Positions 53,784 to 62,572 of a DNA stretch of 64,000 bases are shown in pieces. The notes under the pieces are model-generated. The model worked only from the letters and a program-made list of their open reading frames with translations, was not told the origin of the DNA and ran no database searches. The stretch is from the NCBI RefSeq assembly GCF_013414195.1, contig NZ_JAATTV010000004.1, positions 62,001 through 126,000 of the forward strand, in the 5' to 3' direction. Source of the stretch: Psychrobacter sp. BI730 (GTDB taxonomy: Bacteria > Pseudomonadota > Gammaproteobacteria > Pseudomonadales > Moraxellaceae). Position numbers and translations under genes: made by a program. How positions within the stretch are numbered: the first letter of the stretch is position 1; each line of letters starts with the position of its first letter.

Positions 53784-55442
53784 ATGTCTGACGACAATGG
53801 CAAAGGTACGCAAGCGGAACGACTGGTACAGTTGCGCCGTGACAAAGGATTTACTGCTGAGCAGCTAGCGCAAGCCATGACAGCCGCTGGTGCAAAAGTG
53901 AGCCGTGGTGCTATCTCAAACTGGGAGCGCGGTACCAATGGCATTGTCTCATCCAAGCTGCCTACACTCGCACGTATTTTGGGCTGTAGTGAAGGCTATC
54001 TGTTACGCGGCGACCTCAACAATGAGGTTATCTCTATTGATACGGACAAATTAAAATCATCTATAGAGCGCAGTGAATATCAAAAGCTAGATACGATTTC
54101 CCACACCCAGTCAGATATTAAAACAACTGATGCTCAGTCCACGAAACCTTTTACTGCTCCTAAAGGCTCAAAAACCAATTCGACAACCAATCCGAAAAAC
54201 GGTCATGCTATGAACACCATAAAAAAATCTGATAAATTACAAAACGTTTGCTATGACATTCGTGGTCCTCTATTGCAGACTGCGAATAAGATGGAAGCAG
54301 AAGGCAAACGCATATTAAAACTAAACGTGGGCAATCCAGCACCTTTTGGTTTAGAAGCCCCGCATGAGATTTTGCGTGATGTCGCTATGAACTTATCTGA
54401 GGCAACTGGCTATTCAGACTCGCAAGGGATTTTCTCAGCGCGCAAAGCCATTTTGCAATATTATCAATCAAAGGGATTGCTGTCGGCCGTTGACGTACGT
54501 GACGTATATTTGGGCAATGGGGTTTCTGAGCTTATTGTCATGACTATGCAGGCGTTGATGAATGATGGTGATGAAGTCCTGATTCCGATGCCAGACTACC
54601 CTCTTTGGACTGCCGCGGCCAACCTCGCTGGCGGTACTGCTGTGCACTATCGCTGTAATGAAGAAGACAACTGGCACCCTGATATTGAAGATATTAAGTC
54701 TAAAATCACGAGCAAAACGAAAGGTATCGTGGTTATTAACCCAAATAACCCGACAGGCTCCCTTTATAGCGATGAGTTATTAAAGCAAATTATCGAAGTT
54801 GCTAAAGAGCATGATTTAATCATCATGGCTGATGAGATTTACGATCGTATTCTCTATGATGACAATGTACATACCCCAATGAGCACCTTAACTGACGACG
54901 TGCTCGTACTCTCTTACAATGGTTTGTCGAAGTCGCATCGTATTGCAGGATTTCGCTCAGGTTGGATGATGGTATCAGGCCGCAAACAGCACGCAGCTGA
55001 CTTTATTGAAGGCGTAGATATGCTAGCATCCATGCGTCTTTGCTCTAATGTGCAGGGACAGTATGCTATTCAAACAGCGATGGGTGGGCATCAGAGCATG
55101 CAAGATCTGACTTCTGAAAAAGGTCGCCTATATAAACAACGTGAGATGGCAGTCTCACGTCTTAATGCTATCAAGGGTATTTCTTGTACCATGCCTCAAG
55201 GCGCGTTTTACTGTTTTCCGAAAATGGATCCAGAGGTTTACCCTATCACCGATGATATGGATTTTATGATGGACTTGCTCGTTGAAGAAAACGTATTGAT
55301 GGTTCAAGGTACTGGGTTTAACTGGGACAGACCCGACCATTTCCGTCTGGTGTTCTTACCTAATTTGCTTGACCTAGAAAATGCGATGGATAGGTTGGAC
55401 AGATTTTTTGCCAAGAAACGTAAGCAATTTGGTACCGAATAA
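53784..55442 (+). CDS. XRE-type HTH fused to AlaA-like aminotransferase
   Basis: 552 residues. Residues about 10-77 form a Cro/CI-type helix-turn-helix (LVQLRRDKGFTAEQLAQAM, then SRGAISNWERGTNGI and LARILGCSEGYLL). A polar Ser/Thr/Lys linker, about 80-142, leads to a complete class I aminotransferase resembling AlaA (glutamate-pyruvate): YDIRGPLLQTANKMEAEGK, LNVGNPAPFG, MPDYPLWTAA, NPNNPTGSLY, DEIYDRI and PLP-Lys in YNGLSKSHRIAGFRSG. Met143 would start a normal-length enzyme but has no ribosome site, so the fusion is the product. Such fusions are known in Moraxellaceae. It may sense PLP or amino-acid state and act on its own promoter (inferred). Confidence 0.9.
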   Translation: MSDDNGKGTQAERLVQLRRDKGFTAEQLAQAMTAAGAKVSRGAISNWERGTNGIVSSKLPTLARILGCSEGYLLRGDLNNEVISIDTDKLKSSIERSEYQKLDTISHTQSDIKTTDAQSTKPFTAPKGSKTNSTTNPKNGHAMNTIKKSDKLQNVCYDIRGPLLQTANKMEAEGKRILKLNVGNPAPFGLEAPHEILRDVAMNLSEATGYSDSQGIFSARKAILQYYQSKGLLSAVDVRDVYLGNGVSELIVMTMQALMNDGDEVLIPMPDYPLWTAAANLAGGTAVHYRCNEEDNWHPDIEDIKSKITSKTKGIVVINPNNPTGSLYSDELLKQIIEVAKEHDLIIMADEIYDRILYDDNVHTPMSTLTDDVLVLSYNGLSKSHRIAGFRSGWMMVSGRKQHAADFIEGVDMLASMRLCSNVQGQYAIQTAMGGHQSMQDLTSEKGRLYKQREMAVSRLNAIKGISCTMPQGAFYCFPKMDPEVYPITDDMDFMMDLLVEENVLMVQGTGFNWDRPDHFRLVFLPNLLDLENAMDRLDRFFAKKRKQFGTE

Positions 55443-55458
55443 ATCGTCGTACATCATT

Positions 55459-55499
55459 AAAAAAACGCTTATCGGCATGATGCTGATAAGCGTTTTTTA
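55459..55499. terminator. Bidirectional rho-independent terminator
   Basis: AAAACGCTTATC and GATAAGCGTTTT pair around a short loop, with A and T tracts outside, between convergent genes. Confidence 0.9.
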
Positions 55500-55558
55500 T
55501 TGCGTTGAACCTAGTGATTAAAACTCAATTATGATAATTCACTGATGAAAACAGCGCA

Positions 55559-57166
55559 TTAAAAAATGTTGCTCAATACAAGATAACTGATGGCAGACAT
55601 AGTAGCCGCTGCAGGTAGCGTCACAATCCAAGCCAAACCAATCGGCTTCATAAGCTTCCAGTTCGTATCTCTGTTGACAATACCGATACCTAATACCGCG
55701 CCTACTAGCGTGTGAGTACTTGATACAGGCAGACCCATAGTCGATGCGCCCATCACAACCGCCGCCGCCGCCAACTCAGCTGAGAAACCTGAAGCTGGAT
55801 GCATTTTCGCTAGATTGGTACCAACGGTTTGAATCACTTCTTTACCAATGAACCAAAGACCAACGATTAGTGCCACACCAAAAGTCAGCATGACAGCAGG
55901 TGGCACAGCAGCTTCAGTAGCGATACTATTAGTACGGATCACATCCATAATGGCGGCAAAAGGGCCAACGGCATTGGCAATATCGTTTGAACCATGACTA
56001 AAGGCAAAAGCTGACGCGGTAAAGACCTGCATCCAGCTAAACATAATGAATGTCGCTTTGGTCAAATCTTCTTTATGCTTACCGCGGATACTCTTGGTAT
56101 AGATATAAGTCGCTAACCATACTAGCGCCGCTATCATACCCATAATCAAGAAGCCCTGCAGCGTGGTCAGGCCGCTATTAACATTTTTTAGACCTTTAAA
56201 GACGACTAGAGAAGTCATCACCGCACCACCTGCGGCAGCAATGATAGGTACCCATTGCTTAAGTGCTTTTAGAGTATCAAGGCTACTACGCTCATTCTCA
56301 ATATCATAAAGCTTTTTGTAGTAATCAGTTTCTAGGTCTTCAACGACACAATCGTCATCTTTATAGATTTCCTGATCACGTAGCATCGCTGACGTATAGG
56401 CCAATTGCTCAGACTCTGTCAAACCATCCAAAAACTCTTTATGGTTTTGCTTTAAGACTTTTTTATTGCCTTTTAGCGTCGCAATATAAGCTTCGGTTTT
56501 ATCATTATATTCAATGATGTTTTTCTTAATTTGTCCATATAAAAGATAAGACAACACGCCACCTAGTAGCGGCGACAACACCCAAGAAATAGCGATAGTT
56601 CCAACCGTTCCCCAGTCTACCGTTGATAGCGCCATGTCCGTACCACCTAACGTGATACCTAAAACGATGGAGCTACCAATCACACCGCCAATAATGGAGT
56701 GTGTGGTCGAAACAGGCAGACCTTTTTTGGTCGCAAATAACAGCCAAAATGCTGCTGCAACCAATGCGGAGAGCATGACATAAATGAACTGATTGGGCGT
56801 CACTGATAGACCATCTAGATCGACAATGCCGCTTCGAATCGTATCAGTCACCTCCCCGCCTGCAAGGACTGCCCCCGATACTTCAAATATCGCGGCAATA
56901 CCCAATGCTTGCGGGATAGTCAACGTCCCTGCACCCACCGAAGTACCAAAGGAGTTGGCGACATCGTTACCACCGATATTGAATGCCATAAAGACACCAA
57001 AAGCGGTCGCCACAATGAATAGCGTCGTTTGCTGACGCATGGTGTAATCTAAACCCCACCACAAAAAGTAGGAAGTCATCGCAATCAGTAAAATGGCAAA
57101 AAATAGATTGATTCTCATAGAGCCAACTGGCTTGACTGACTCTGTAGAACTGCTGCTAATACCCAT
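55559..57166 (-). CDS. pitA: PiT-family inorganic phosphate transporter
   Basis: 535 residues with about ten to twelve helices. The family repeat is seen twice: FMAFNIGGNDVANSFGTSVGAGTLTIPQAL near the N-terminus and AFSHGSNDIANAVGPFAAI later, each with the PiT signature GGNDVAN/GSNDIAN. KKGLPVSTTHSIIGGVIG and MGLPVSSTHTLVGAVLG are the paired second motifs. A large cytoplasmic loop of about 100 residues (GNKKVLKQNHKEFLDGL) separates the halves. It brings in phosphate with a proton. AGGA precedes the ATG. Faces the HTH-aminotransferase across a terminator. Confidence 0.9.
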   Translation of the reverse strand: MGISSSSTESVKPVGSMRINLFFAILLIAMTSYFLWWGLDYTMRQQTTLFIVATAFGVFMAFNIGGNDVANSFGTSVGAGTLTIPQALGIAAIFEVSGAVLAGGEVTDTIRSGIVDLDGLSVTPNQFIYVMLSALVAAAFWLLFATKKGLPVSTTHSIIGGVIGSSIVLGITLGGTDMALSTVDWGTVGTIAISWVLSPLLGGVLSYLLYGQIKKNIIEYNDKTEAYIATLKGNKKVLKQNHKEFLDGLTESEQLAYTSAMLRDQEIYKDDDCVVEDLETDYYKKLYDIENERSSLDTLKALKQWVPIIAAAGGAVMTSLVVFKGLKNVNSGLTTLQGFLIMGMIAALVWLATYIYTKSIRGKHKEDLTKATFIMFSWMQVFTASAFAFSHGSNDIANAVGPFAAIMDVIRTNSIATEAAVPPAVMLTFGVALIVGLWFIGKEVIQTVGTNLAKMHPASGFSAELAAAAVVMGASTMGLPVSSTHTLVGAVLGIGIVNRDTNWKLMKPIGLAWIVTLPAAATMSAISYLVLSNIF

Positions 57167-57344
57167 ACGTTAGTACGTCCTGCGTAAGCTGATTAAAATT
57201 ATATGAGGTTGATAATATTGCGCTGCTACTCACAGTGCTTGTCGCAGCATCTAGTGAAGTAGCAATGGAAAATATATAACATAAGATTAGAAGGCCTTGA
57301 ACCGACTAGAGCGAAAGGGAAAGCACATCCTTCAACATGTCACA

Positions 57345-57394
57345 AAGCCGCAAGTGATATTGCCAAATCGTCTGATTACAGCATCTTGCGGCTT
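57345..57394. repeat. Spaced inverted repeat ahead of pitA
   Basis: AAGCCGCAAG and CTTGCGGCTT are perfect 10-base arms with a 30-base loop. They lie about 180 bases upstream of the pitA start and could fold in its leader. Confidence 0.6.
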
Positions 57395-57630
57395 ATATAT
57401 TTCTTAGCGATATTTGTGGTACTACTAACAGCTATTGTAACAATTTTTGTCGTAATTATTAAGTTATCTATACTAAATAACCAAAACACGTTGTTTGCTA
57501 AATTAAAATTATTATTTAGCAGGAGCTGTTTTGCGCTCTATTATATTAAATATGAGCACATAATGCATGATGATATTGCGAGATTTGTAACTGCGGGTGT
57601 ATACGGACAAGACCACACTCTGTAAAAGAC

Positions 57631-57661
57631 AGGATGGCTCGAATATGGTTCGAGCCATCCT
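57631..57661 (-). terminator. Hairpin behind the polyphosphate gene, likely terminator
   Basis: AGGATGGCTCGAA and TTCGAGCCATCCT are perfect arms around a 5-base loop. On the minus strand GTCTTTTA follows, a weak T tract, about 70 bases past the stop. Confidence 0.6.
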
Positions 57662-57733
57662 ACTTAGGAAACACGTGGAAAATACAATTATATAAATTTA
57701 TAAGAGTCCTTAAACTTCAGGCATCTTTGACAA

Positions 57734-59425
57734 CTATTTGCTTTCAGAAAATGCAGACAACTGCTCAATAGCATGATCTAACACGTCTAAACGCGCCTGA
57801 CGCTTTTCGTTGGTCGCAATAACACACCATGGCGCTGTCGTTGTATCCGTGCGTGCCAGCATATCTGCTGCAGACTGCACATAGTCTGACCATTTATCAC
57901 GGTTACGCCAGTCATCATCCGTTAGTTTAAATTGCTTATGCGGTGTTTCTTGACGATCTTCAAACCGTTTAAGCTGCTCTTTTTTATCAATCGCTAACCA
58001 ATACTTGATAACCAACGTTCCTGCTGCTGCCAAGTCCGCCTCGAAACGATTAATTTCATCATATGCTCGTTGCCATTCATTAGGAGACGCAAATCCTTCA
58101 ATGCGCTCAACCAACACACGCCCATACCAAGTACGATCAAAAATGGCGATACGGCTAATACGATTCGTTTGCTCGTCAGGCAATCTTGTCCAGAAACGCC
58201 ACAAGTAAGGATGCTGAGTCTCATATAACATCGGCGCGCCAATATTATAGATTTGATACTCGCGAGGATCTAGCGGTGCGACCAATCTTTTGATTGCGCC
58301 GCCCTTGCCGGCGGCATCCATCCCTTCAAAGGCAAACACAACATGCCGACCTTGGCGTGCACGTAGCAACTCAGCAAGCCGCGCTTGCTTCTCTGCCAAT
58401 GCCTCACGATAGTCGGACTTACTGATTTTTTTATCTTTAATAGACGTCAGCTGCTTAGGTATCGACACAGGCTCAAACTGTTTTTGCTTAGTATCTGAGT
58501 TAAGTTCCAGTTTCTTGGACTGGGAATCGTTTGCTGATATTTCATTATCATTGTCATCGCTATCTGCCTGACTACTCGCCAGCGCGGTTTGCATAGCATG
58601 TAGCACCAAATGACAAAAGTTATCAGCGGCCTCTAACTTATCATCACCATCAATAATGACCCAATCATCCTGTTGACGCAGCAAGGTTGCAGCCACTTCA
58701 TTAAACTTCTCAATGACTTGTTTATTATTCCAGTCAATTTGATACAAAAACTGCGGATCTGCCTCATCATCCTTTAAGCGACTGTGCAACGTTTCAATAT
58801 CGACATGAAACCAACATTTTAATAACTTGGTTTGATTGGCACTGAGATCGTTTTCAAATGCTTTTAGCGTGTCTAATTGCTGCTGTAGATAGTCTTGCCA
58901 CTGAGCGATAGGAAGCGAATTTTTACTTTTTTGACTTTTATCATTTGATAATGCTTCAAGGTTCTCACTATCGGATGTCGCCAGTCGCATGACATTGTAT
59001 AATAAATCAGCATACCAGTTGCCGAAATATACCATGACATCGCCATGACGCGGCATAGCGCTAGTATGCGCTTGCCAAATGGGTTGATAACTCAATGGCG
59101 AATGACCAATGGTTGCCTCAACTTTAAGCAGCCTTGGATCCACCCATTGCCTCAACTGTTTAACGGCGGTACCTTTACCTGCCTGCTCCATTCCATTAAC
59201 TAGTACTAACAGACCTGTTGGCTTATTGAGGGTCGGAGGCGTTTGCTGGCGAGTGGCTTTTAAAGCATACTGAGCCGTCACCAATGCCAGTCTAAGCGAA
59301 TCCTCATCCAGTGAAAACTGACTTAAAGGATTAGGCTTTAGACGCTGCTCCACAACTTGCTCGCTAAATTGTGTACTTACCGCTTGTGGTGCTTTTGGTT
59401 CAGTAGTATCATTTTTTTGAGACAT
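57734..59425 (-). CDS. pap: Polyphosphate:AMP phosphotransferase
   Basis: 563 residues, two PPK2-fold domains in tandem. PAP uses polyphosphate to phosphorylate AMP to ADP. Domain 1 has VLVNGMEQAGKGTAVKQLRQWV (Walker A near residue 74) but its Walker B region is less canonical. Domain 2 has the full FAFEGMDAAGKGGAIKRLV (near 355), FDRTWYGRVLVERIEGF and the lid RISRIAIFDRTWYG. Between them is a polar Ser/Asp/Asn linker of about 50 residues, so the protein is longer than the 475-residue Acinetobacter enzyme. It is upstream of the phosphate transporter on the same strand, which suits a polyphosphate link. Confidence 0.92.
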   Translation of the reverse strand: MSQKNDTTEPKAPQAVSTQFSEQVVEQRLKPNPLSQFSLDEDSLRLALVTAQYALKATRQQTPPTLNKPTGLLVLVNGMEQAGKGTAVKQLRQWVDPRLLKVEATIGHSPLSYQPIWQAHTSAMPRHGDVMVYFGNWYADLLYNVMRLATSDSENLEALSNDKSQKSKNSLPIAQWQDYLQQQLDTLKAFENDLSANQTKLLKCWFHVDIETLHSRLKDDEADPQFLYQIDWNNKQVIEKFNEVAATLLRQQDDWVIIDGDDKLEAADNFCHLVLHAMQTALASSQADSDDNDNEISANDSQSKKLELNSDTKQKQFEPVSIPKQLTSIKDKKISKSDYREALAEKQARLAELLRARQGRHVVFAFEGMDAAGKGGAIKRLVAPLDPREYQIYNIGAPMLYETQHPYLWRFWTRLPDEQTNRISRIAIFDRTWYGRVLVERIEGFASPNEWQRAYDEINRFEADLAAAGTLVIKYWLAIDKKEQLKRFEDRQETPHKQFKLTDDDWRNRDKWSDYVQSAADMLARTDTTTAPWCVIATNEKRQARLDVLDHAIEQLSAFSESK

Positions 59426-59742
59426 GATTACACTCGCTATTGTTATTGGGCTGCTTTACTAATGAATGACTTATGGGATAGCTCTCGATAAGATAACTCT
59501 CAACATTTTTATCTCATCGCTCATTTTTATCTCATTTAATCATAGCACTGCACCAATTGAGTAAATAATATTGCTGTGTAACAGATTGGTATTTGTATTC
59601 TTAATTATTTTCTTTTAAGGTGAACACAATTTTGGGTATAGGGTAGAACAGTTGTTGCAAGCCTTATAACCCTGACTCACAATATTTAAAACAACTATAC
59701 TTAAATTTGATTACCCTATTTACTTCTACAGGATTCACTGCC
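59426..59742. other. Divergent intergenic region
   Basis: 317 bases without a gene; two copies of TTTTTATCTCAT near 59506 and 59524. It must hold promoters for the polyphosphate gene (minus) and the hypothetical gene (plus), neither identified. Confidence 0.45.
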
Positions 59743-60456
59743 ATGACCGCTTTAGCTGATTTACAACAGCATTTGACACGTTTTTGGGCGATGCCTTATC
59801 ACCAAGATGATGAATTAAATGCTAAGCTCAAAGAAGTACAATCATGGCAACAAACACGTCTCCAGCAGACGCATCGCGAGCTATTTGAACAACCTAAAAA
59901 CCAACTAATGGCAGATTACTTTCTCACTCAGCTATATGGTGGCGAAGAATTCAAGTTATTGGCGGAGCAGTTAGCACGTATCCTGCCAAAAGCGAAAAAG
60001 CTAGAACGTCTTGCTAAAGAGTCAGCCCTAGAGGCTGGTAGCATGGGCATCCAAGCAGCGATTTTTGCCATTGAGCTAGATCTGCATTTAGCCCAGTGGT
60101 TACTCGCTCAGGATTTACCAGTAAACGAAGAGAATATGCTAACCGCCTACCGTACTGTCGATGAAGAAGACGAGCGCCGAGTTCAGATTGCTAATCTAAA
60201 AGACGTCTGTTATCGCACGGACAAACACCTAAACTCGTTTATGCTCAAAAAAGCCTTTGCACTAGCAAAAAGTACAGCCTATCGTCATGGCTACCAGCCG
60301 CTTTATGATTTTATTGATACAGGCTTTAAGGCCATGAAACCTCTGAGTAGCGTCAGCGATTTTATTGAGCCGTTCTGCGAGCGTGAACTGTCCATTATCG
60401 ATCAGGTTCATGATACGGATAATGGCAGTAAGCCGGTAGCGTTTGGTGTATCATAA
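59743..60456 (+). CDS. Conserved hypothetical protein with FFLEELYG-like motif
   Basis: 237 residues, nearly all helical, no signal or membrane segment. The stretch ADYFLTQLYGGEEFKLLAEQLARILPKAKKL resembles a motif (FFLEELYG) of an uncharacterised proteobacterial family; I cannot name it with certainty. DLKDVCYRTDKHLNSFMLKKAFALAK follows in the C-terminal half. ATG at 59743 has AGGA 9 bases ahead and is preferred over a start twelve codons upstream. It lies 88 bases ahead of ubiE in the same direction and might belong to the ubiquinone operon, or may simply sit in front of it. Confidence 0.75.
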   Translation: MTALADLQQHLTRFWAMPYHQDDELNAKLKEVQSWQQTRLQQTHRELFEQPKNQLMADYFLTQLYGGEEFKLLAEQLARILPKAKKLERLAKESALEAGSMGIQAAIFAIELDLHLAQWLLAQDLPVNEENMLTAYRTVDEEDERRVQIANLKDVCYRTDKHLNSFMLKKAFALAKSTAYRHGYQPLYDFIDTGFKAMKPLSSVSDFIEPFCERELSIIDQVHDTDNGSKPVAFGVS

Positions 60457-60543
60457 ACTCAATATGTTAAATAGCTAATTGACGCTTACTATTTAACGAC
60501 TTTCTCCGATAAAGACAATCATAAAAATAAATTCTAGGACAAC

Positions 60544-61647
60544 ATGATGACTGATAATGCAAAAGATAGCAGCGCTCCTTCTAATCAAGCCACAACGACT
60601 AATGGTCATTTGCAAGACAAACTGGTAAAAGACAGTATTGCTCATAATCAACAGATCAGCGCGCAGATATTACGTAATCAAACCACCAATGTCGTGCCGA
60701 GCAAGAATAACAGCGTTGCTAGTGATGACAATAGCGACTTTACTAAAGTTCAAGACCTACCTACTGGAACGCCGCAAGGCCAACAAACCACTATGCCAAA
60801 CAACGACAAAACGACTCGCACAAATACTTCAGAGCAAACCATAAAACAAACGCTATTCAATCAGCGTGATGATATCAATAATCCGCACACGCCTGAAACA
60901 GATGGTAATGAGCAGACGCATTTTGGCTATAAGACCGTCAATAAAGCAGAAAAACAAGCACGTGTGGCTGACGTATTCACTTCTGTTGCCAAAAAATACG
61001 ACATCATGAATGATTTGATGTCATTTGGTATTCATCGTCTATGGAAGCGCTATGCGATTAGTCTATCAGGCGTGCGTGCTGGTCAGCATGTCCTTGATAT
61101 CGCTGGTGGTACGGGCGATTTAGCCAAAGTATTTAGCCGTGAAGTCGGTAGAAATGGCCACGTAGTACTATCTGATATTAATGCTGCGATGTTAGAAGTG
61201 GGCCGTGAGCGCCTGATCAATGCTGGCTGTAACAACGTTGATTTTGTCTTGGCAAACGCTGAGACATTAGCGCCTTTTGATGACGAAAGCTTCGATTTAG
61301 TCACTATTAGCTTTGGTTTGCGTAACGTCACAGACAAAGATGCTGCCCTAAAGTCTATGTATCGCGTCCTAAAGCCAGGCGGTCGTCTCTTGATTTTGGA
61401 GTTCTCCAAGCCAGTCTTTGAGCCACTATCTAAAGCCTATGATTTGTATTCATTTACTGCATTGCCAGTGATGGGTAAGCTGATTGCTAATGACGCTGAA
61501 AGTTATCAGTACTTGGCTGAGTCAATTCGTATGCACCCTGATCAGCAGACACTTAAGCAGATGATGCAACAAGCTGGGTTTGAGAACTGTGACTATCATA
61601 ACCTGACTGCTGGTATCGTGGCTGTCCATCGCGGCTTTAAAGCGTAA
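60544..61647 (+). CDS. ubiE: Ubiquinone/menaquinone C-methyltransferase UbiE with long N-terminal extension
   Basis: 367 residues (E. coli 251). UbiE methylates the ring carbon of demethylubiquinone/demethylmenaquinone. The match begins at [21 protein letters not shown] (residue 125), then [19 protein letters not shown], the SAM site [26 protein letters not shown] and the C-terminal [17 protein letters not shown]. About 115 extra residues before that are rich in Asn, Gln, Thr, Ser and Asp and are probably disordered. The only well placed start is the ATG pair at 60544-60547; GGACAAC precedes it. First gene of ubiE-ubiJ-ubiB. Confidence 0.94.
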   Translation: MMTDNAKDSSAPSNQATTTNGHLQDKLVKDSIAHNQQISAQILRNQTTNVVPSKNNSVASDDNSDFTKVQDLPTGTPQGQQTTMPNNDKTTRTNTSEQTIKQTLFNQRDDINNPHTPETDGNEQTHFGYKTVNKAEKQARVADVFTSVAKKYDIMNDLMSFGIHRLWKRYAISLSGVRAGQHVLDIAGGTGDLAKVFSREVGRNGHVVLSDINAAMLEVGRERLINAGCNNVDFVLANAETLAPFDDESFDLVTISFGLRNVTDKDAALKSMYRVLKPGGRLLILEFSKPVFEPLSKAYDLYSFTALPVMGKLIANDAESYQYLAESIRMHPDQQTLKQMMQQAGFENCDYHNLTAGIVAVHRGFKA

Positions 61648-61765
61648 CGCTAAATTACGATTGGCAAGACCATTACGTTTAACAGACCCTATTGAACCTA
61701 ACACGAACACACGATGCGCTGATGCAGCTAATGCAAAGGCGCTCACTTAACGATGCGAGAGCCTT

Positions 61766-62470
61766 ATGCTGACTGTCCTTCTATTAGCTAGTGCCGAAAA
61801 GCTAATTAACATTGCCATTGCTAGTGATGAGATTACCAAAGCAGGTTTAGCGCCGCTTGCAGGTAAGGTGTTACGTCTTAATATGGGACTGCCTGAGATT
61901 CATTTAGACATCCTGTTCACTCATGAGCGTTTACGCTTTGAGCCAGTCACGACGGAGAGCGTATTTGAGCCAAGTGGCCAAATGAATGAGCGCCAAAAAG
62001 CTAGCATGGAGCGCGCACGTTTTGGTCATAGTCGTCCAGATTGTACCATTACCGTAGATAATGCTGCTCAACTGCTCAATTTGATGCGTGGCGCTGAAGG
62101 CAACCTGCCAATTGCTGGTGATTACAAGGTGCTAATGCAGCTCAAACAACTGGTTGCAGGATTTGATCCTGACGTGGCTGGACAGCTTGAACCATTTATT
62201 GGTAAACCAATGGCTAGCCAGTTACACCTTCTTATCTCTCAGCTTAAAGGTAGCTGGCGGCATAGTGCCAAACGTGCTTTTGATGAAGTCAGTGATTGGG
62301 CCAATGAAGTAGCTGGCAATAGCACACCTGATCCTATCGAGGTGGCTGAAGCAAATGATCTGAAACAGCAACTGTTAAAATTACGTGCTGACGTCGAACG
62401 AGAAGAAGCCAAACTTGCTGCTATCAAAGAAGAGCAAGCGCAGTTTCTCAATAACTCGTTTCATCAATAG
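61766..62470 (+). CDS. ubiJ: Ubiquinone biosynthesis accessory factor UbiJ
   Basis: 234 residues. An SCP2-like lipid-binding domain fills the first two-thirds (VLRLNMGLPEIHLDILFTHERLRFEP, then DCTITVDNAAQLLNLMRGAEGNLPIAGDYKVLMQLKQL); a helical region and a coiled coil at about 190-228 close it (LKQQLLKLRADVEREEAKLAAIKEEQ). UbiJ helps the soluble Ubi enzyme complex bind hydrophobic intermediates. It lies between ubiE and ubiB as in other gammaproteobacteria, so identity is well supported by context. AT-rich 118-base gap upstream; modest GAGAG ribosome site. Confidence 0.88.
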   Translation: MLTVLLLASAEKLINIAIASDEITKAGLAPLAGKVLRLNMGLPEIHLDILFTHERLRFEPVTTESVFEPSGQMNERQKASMERARFGHSRPDCTITVDNAAQLLNLMRGAEGNLPIAGDYKVLMQLKQLVAGFDPDVAGQLEPFIGKPMASQLHLLISQLKGSWRHSAKRAFDEVSDWANEVAGNSTPDPIEVAEANDLKQQLLKLRADVEREEAKLAAIKEEQAQFLNNSFHQ

Positions 62471-62572
62471 CCGATTGCATCAATCATAAATGAACGCTAT
62501 TACCGATGGCAATATTTGTGATTAAGCACAGCGCTTACCCCATTTTCGTCTTTGTTTAGAGTACCTAATCCC

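Larger units (their letters stand above)
57167..57733. other. Intergenic region with two hairpins
   Basis: 567 bases between the phosphate transporter and the polyphosphate enzyme (same strand). It contains a 10-base inverted repeat at 57345-57394 and a strong hairpin at 57631-57661. An 79-codon frame near 57386 starts at TTG inside the repeat and is probably chance. Confidence 0.5.

Noticed and set aside
54210-55442. Separate aminotransferase gene starting at the internal ATG (Met143)
   Set aside because: No ribosome site ahead of it and the frame is continuous with the HTH part, so a fusion is more likely.
57386-57625. 79-codon frame with hydrophobic start in the pitA upstream gap
   Set aside because: It begins at TTG inside an inverted repeat, has no ribosome site and ends in sequence unlike a real small membrane protein.
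61680-61690. AACAGACCCTA identical to the outer end of the MITE
   Set aside because: Only 11 bases match and no partner end is found nearby, so chance or a very worn remnant cannot be told apart.
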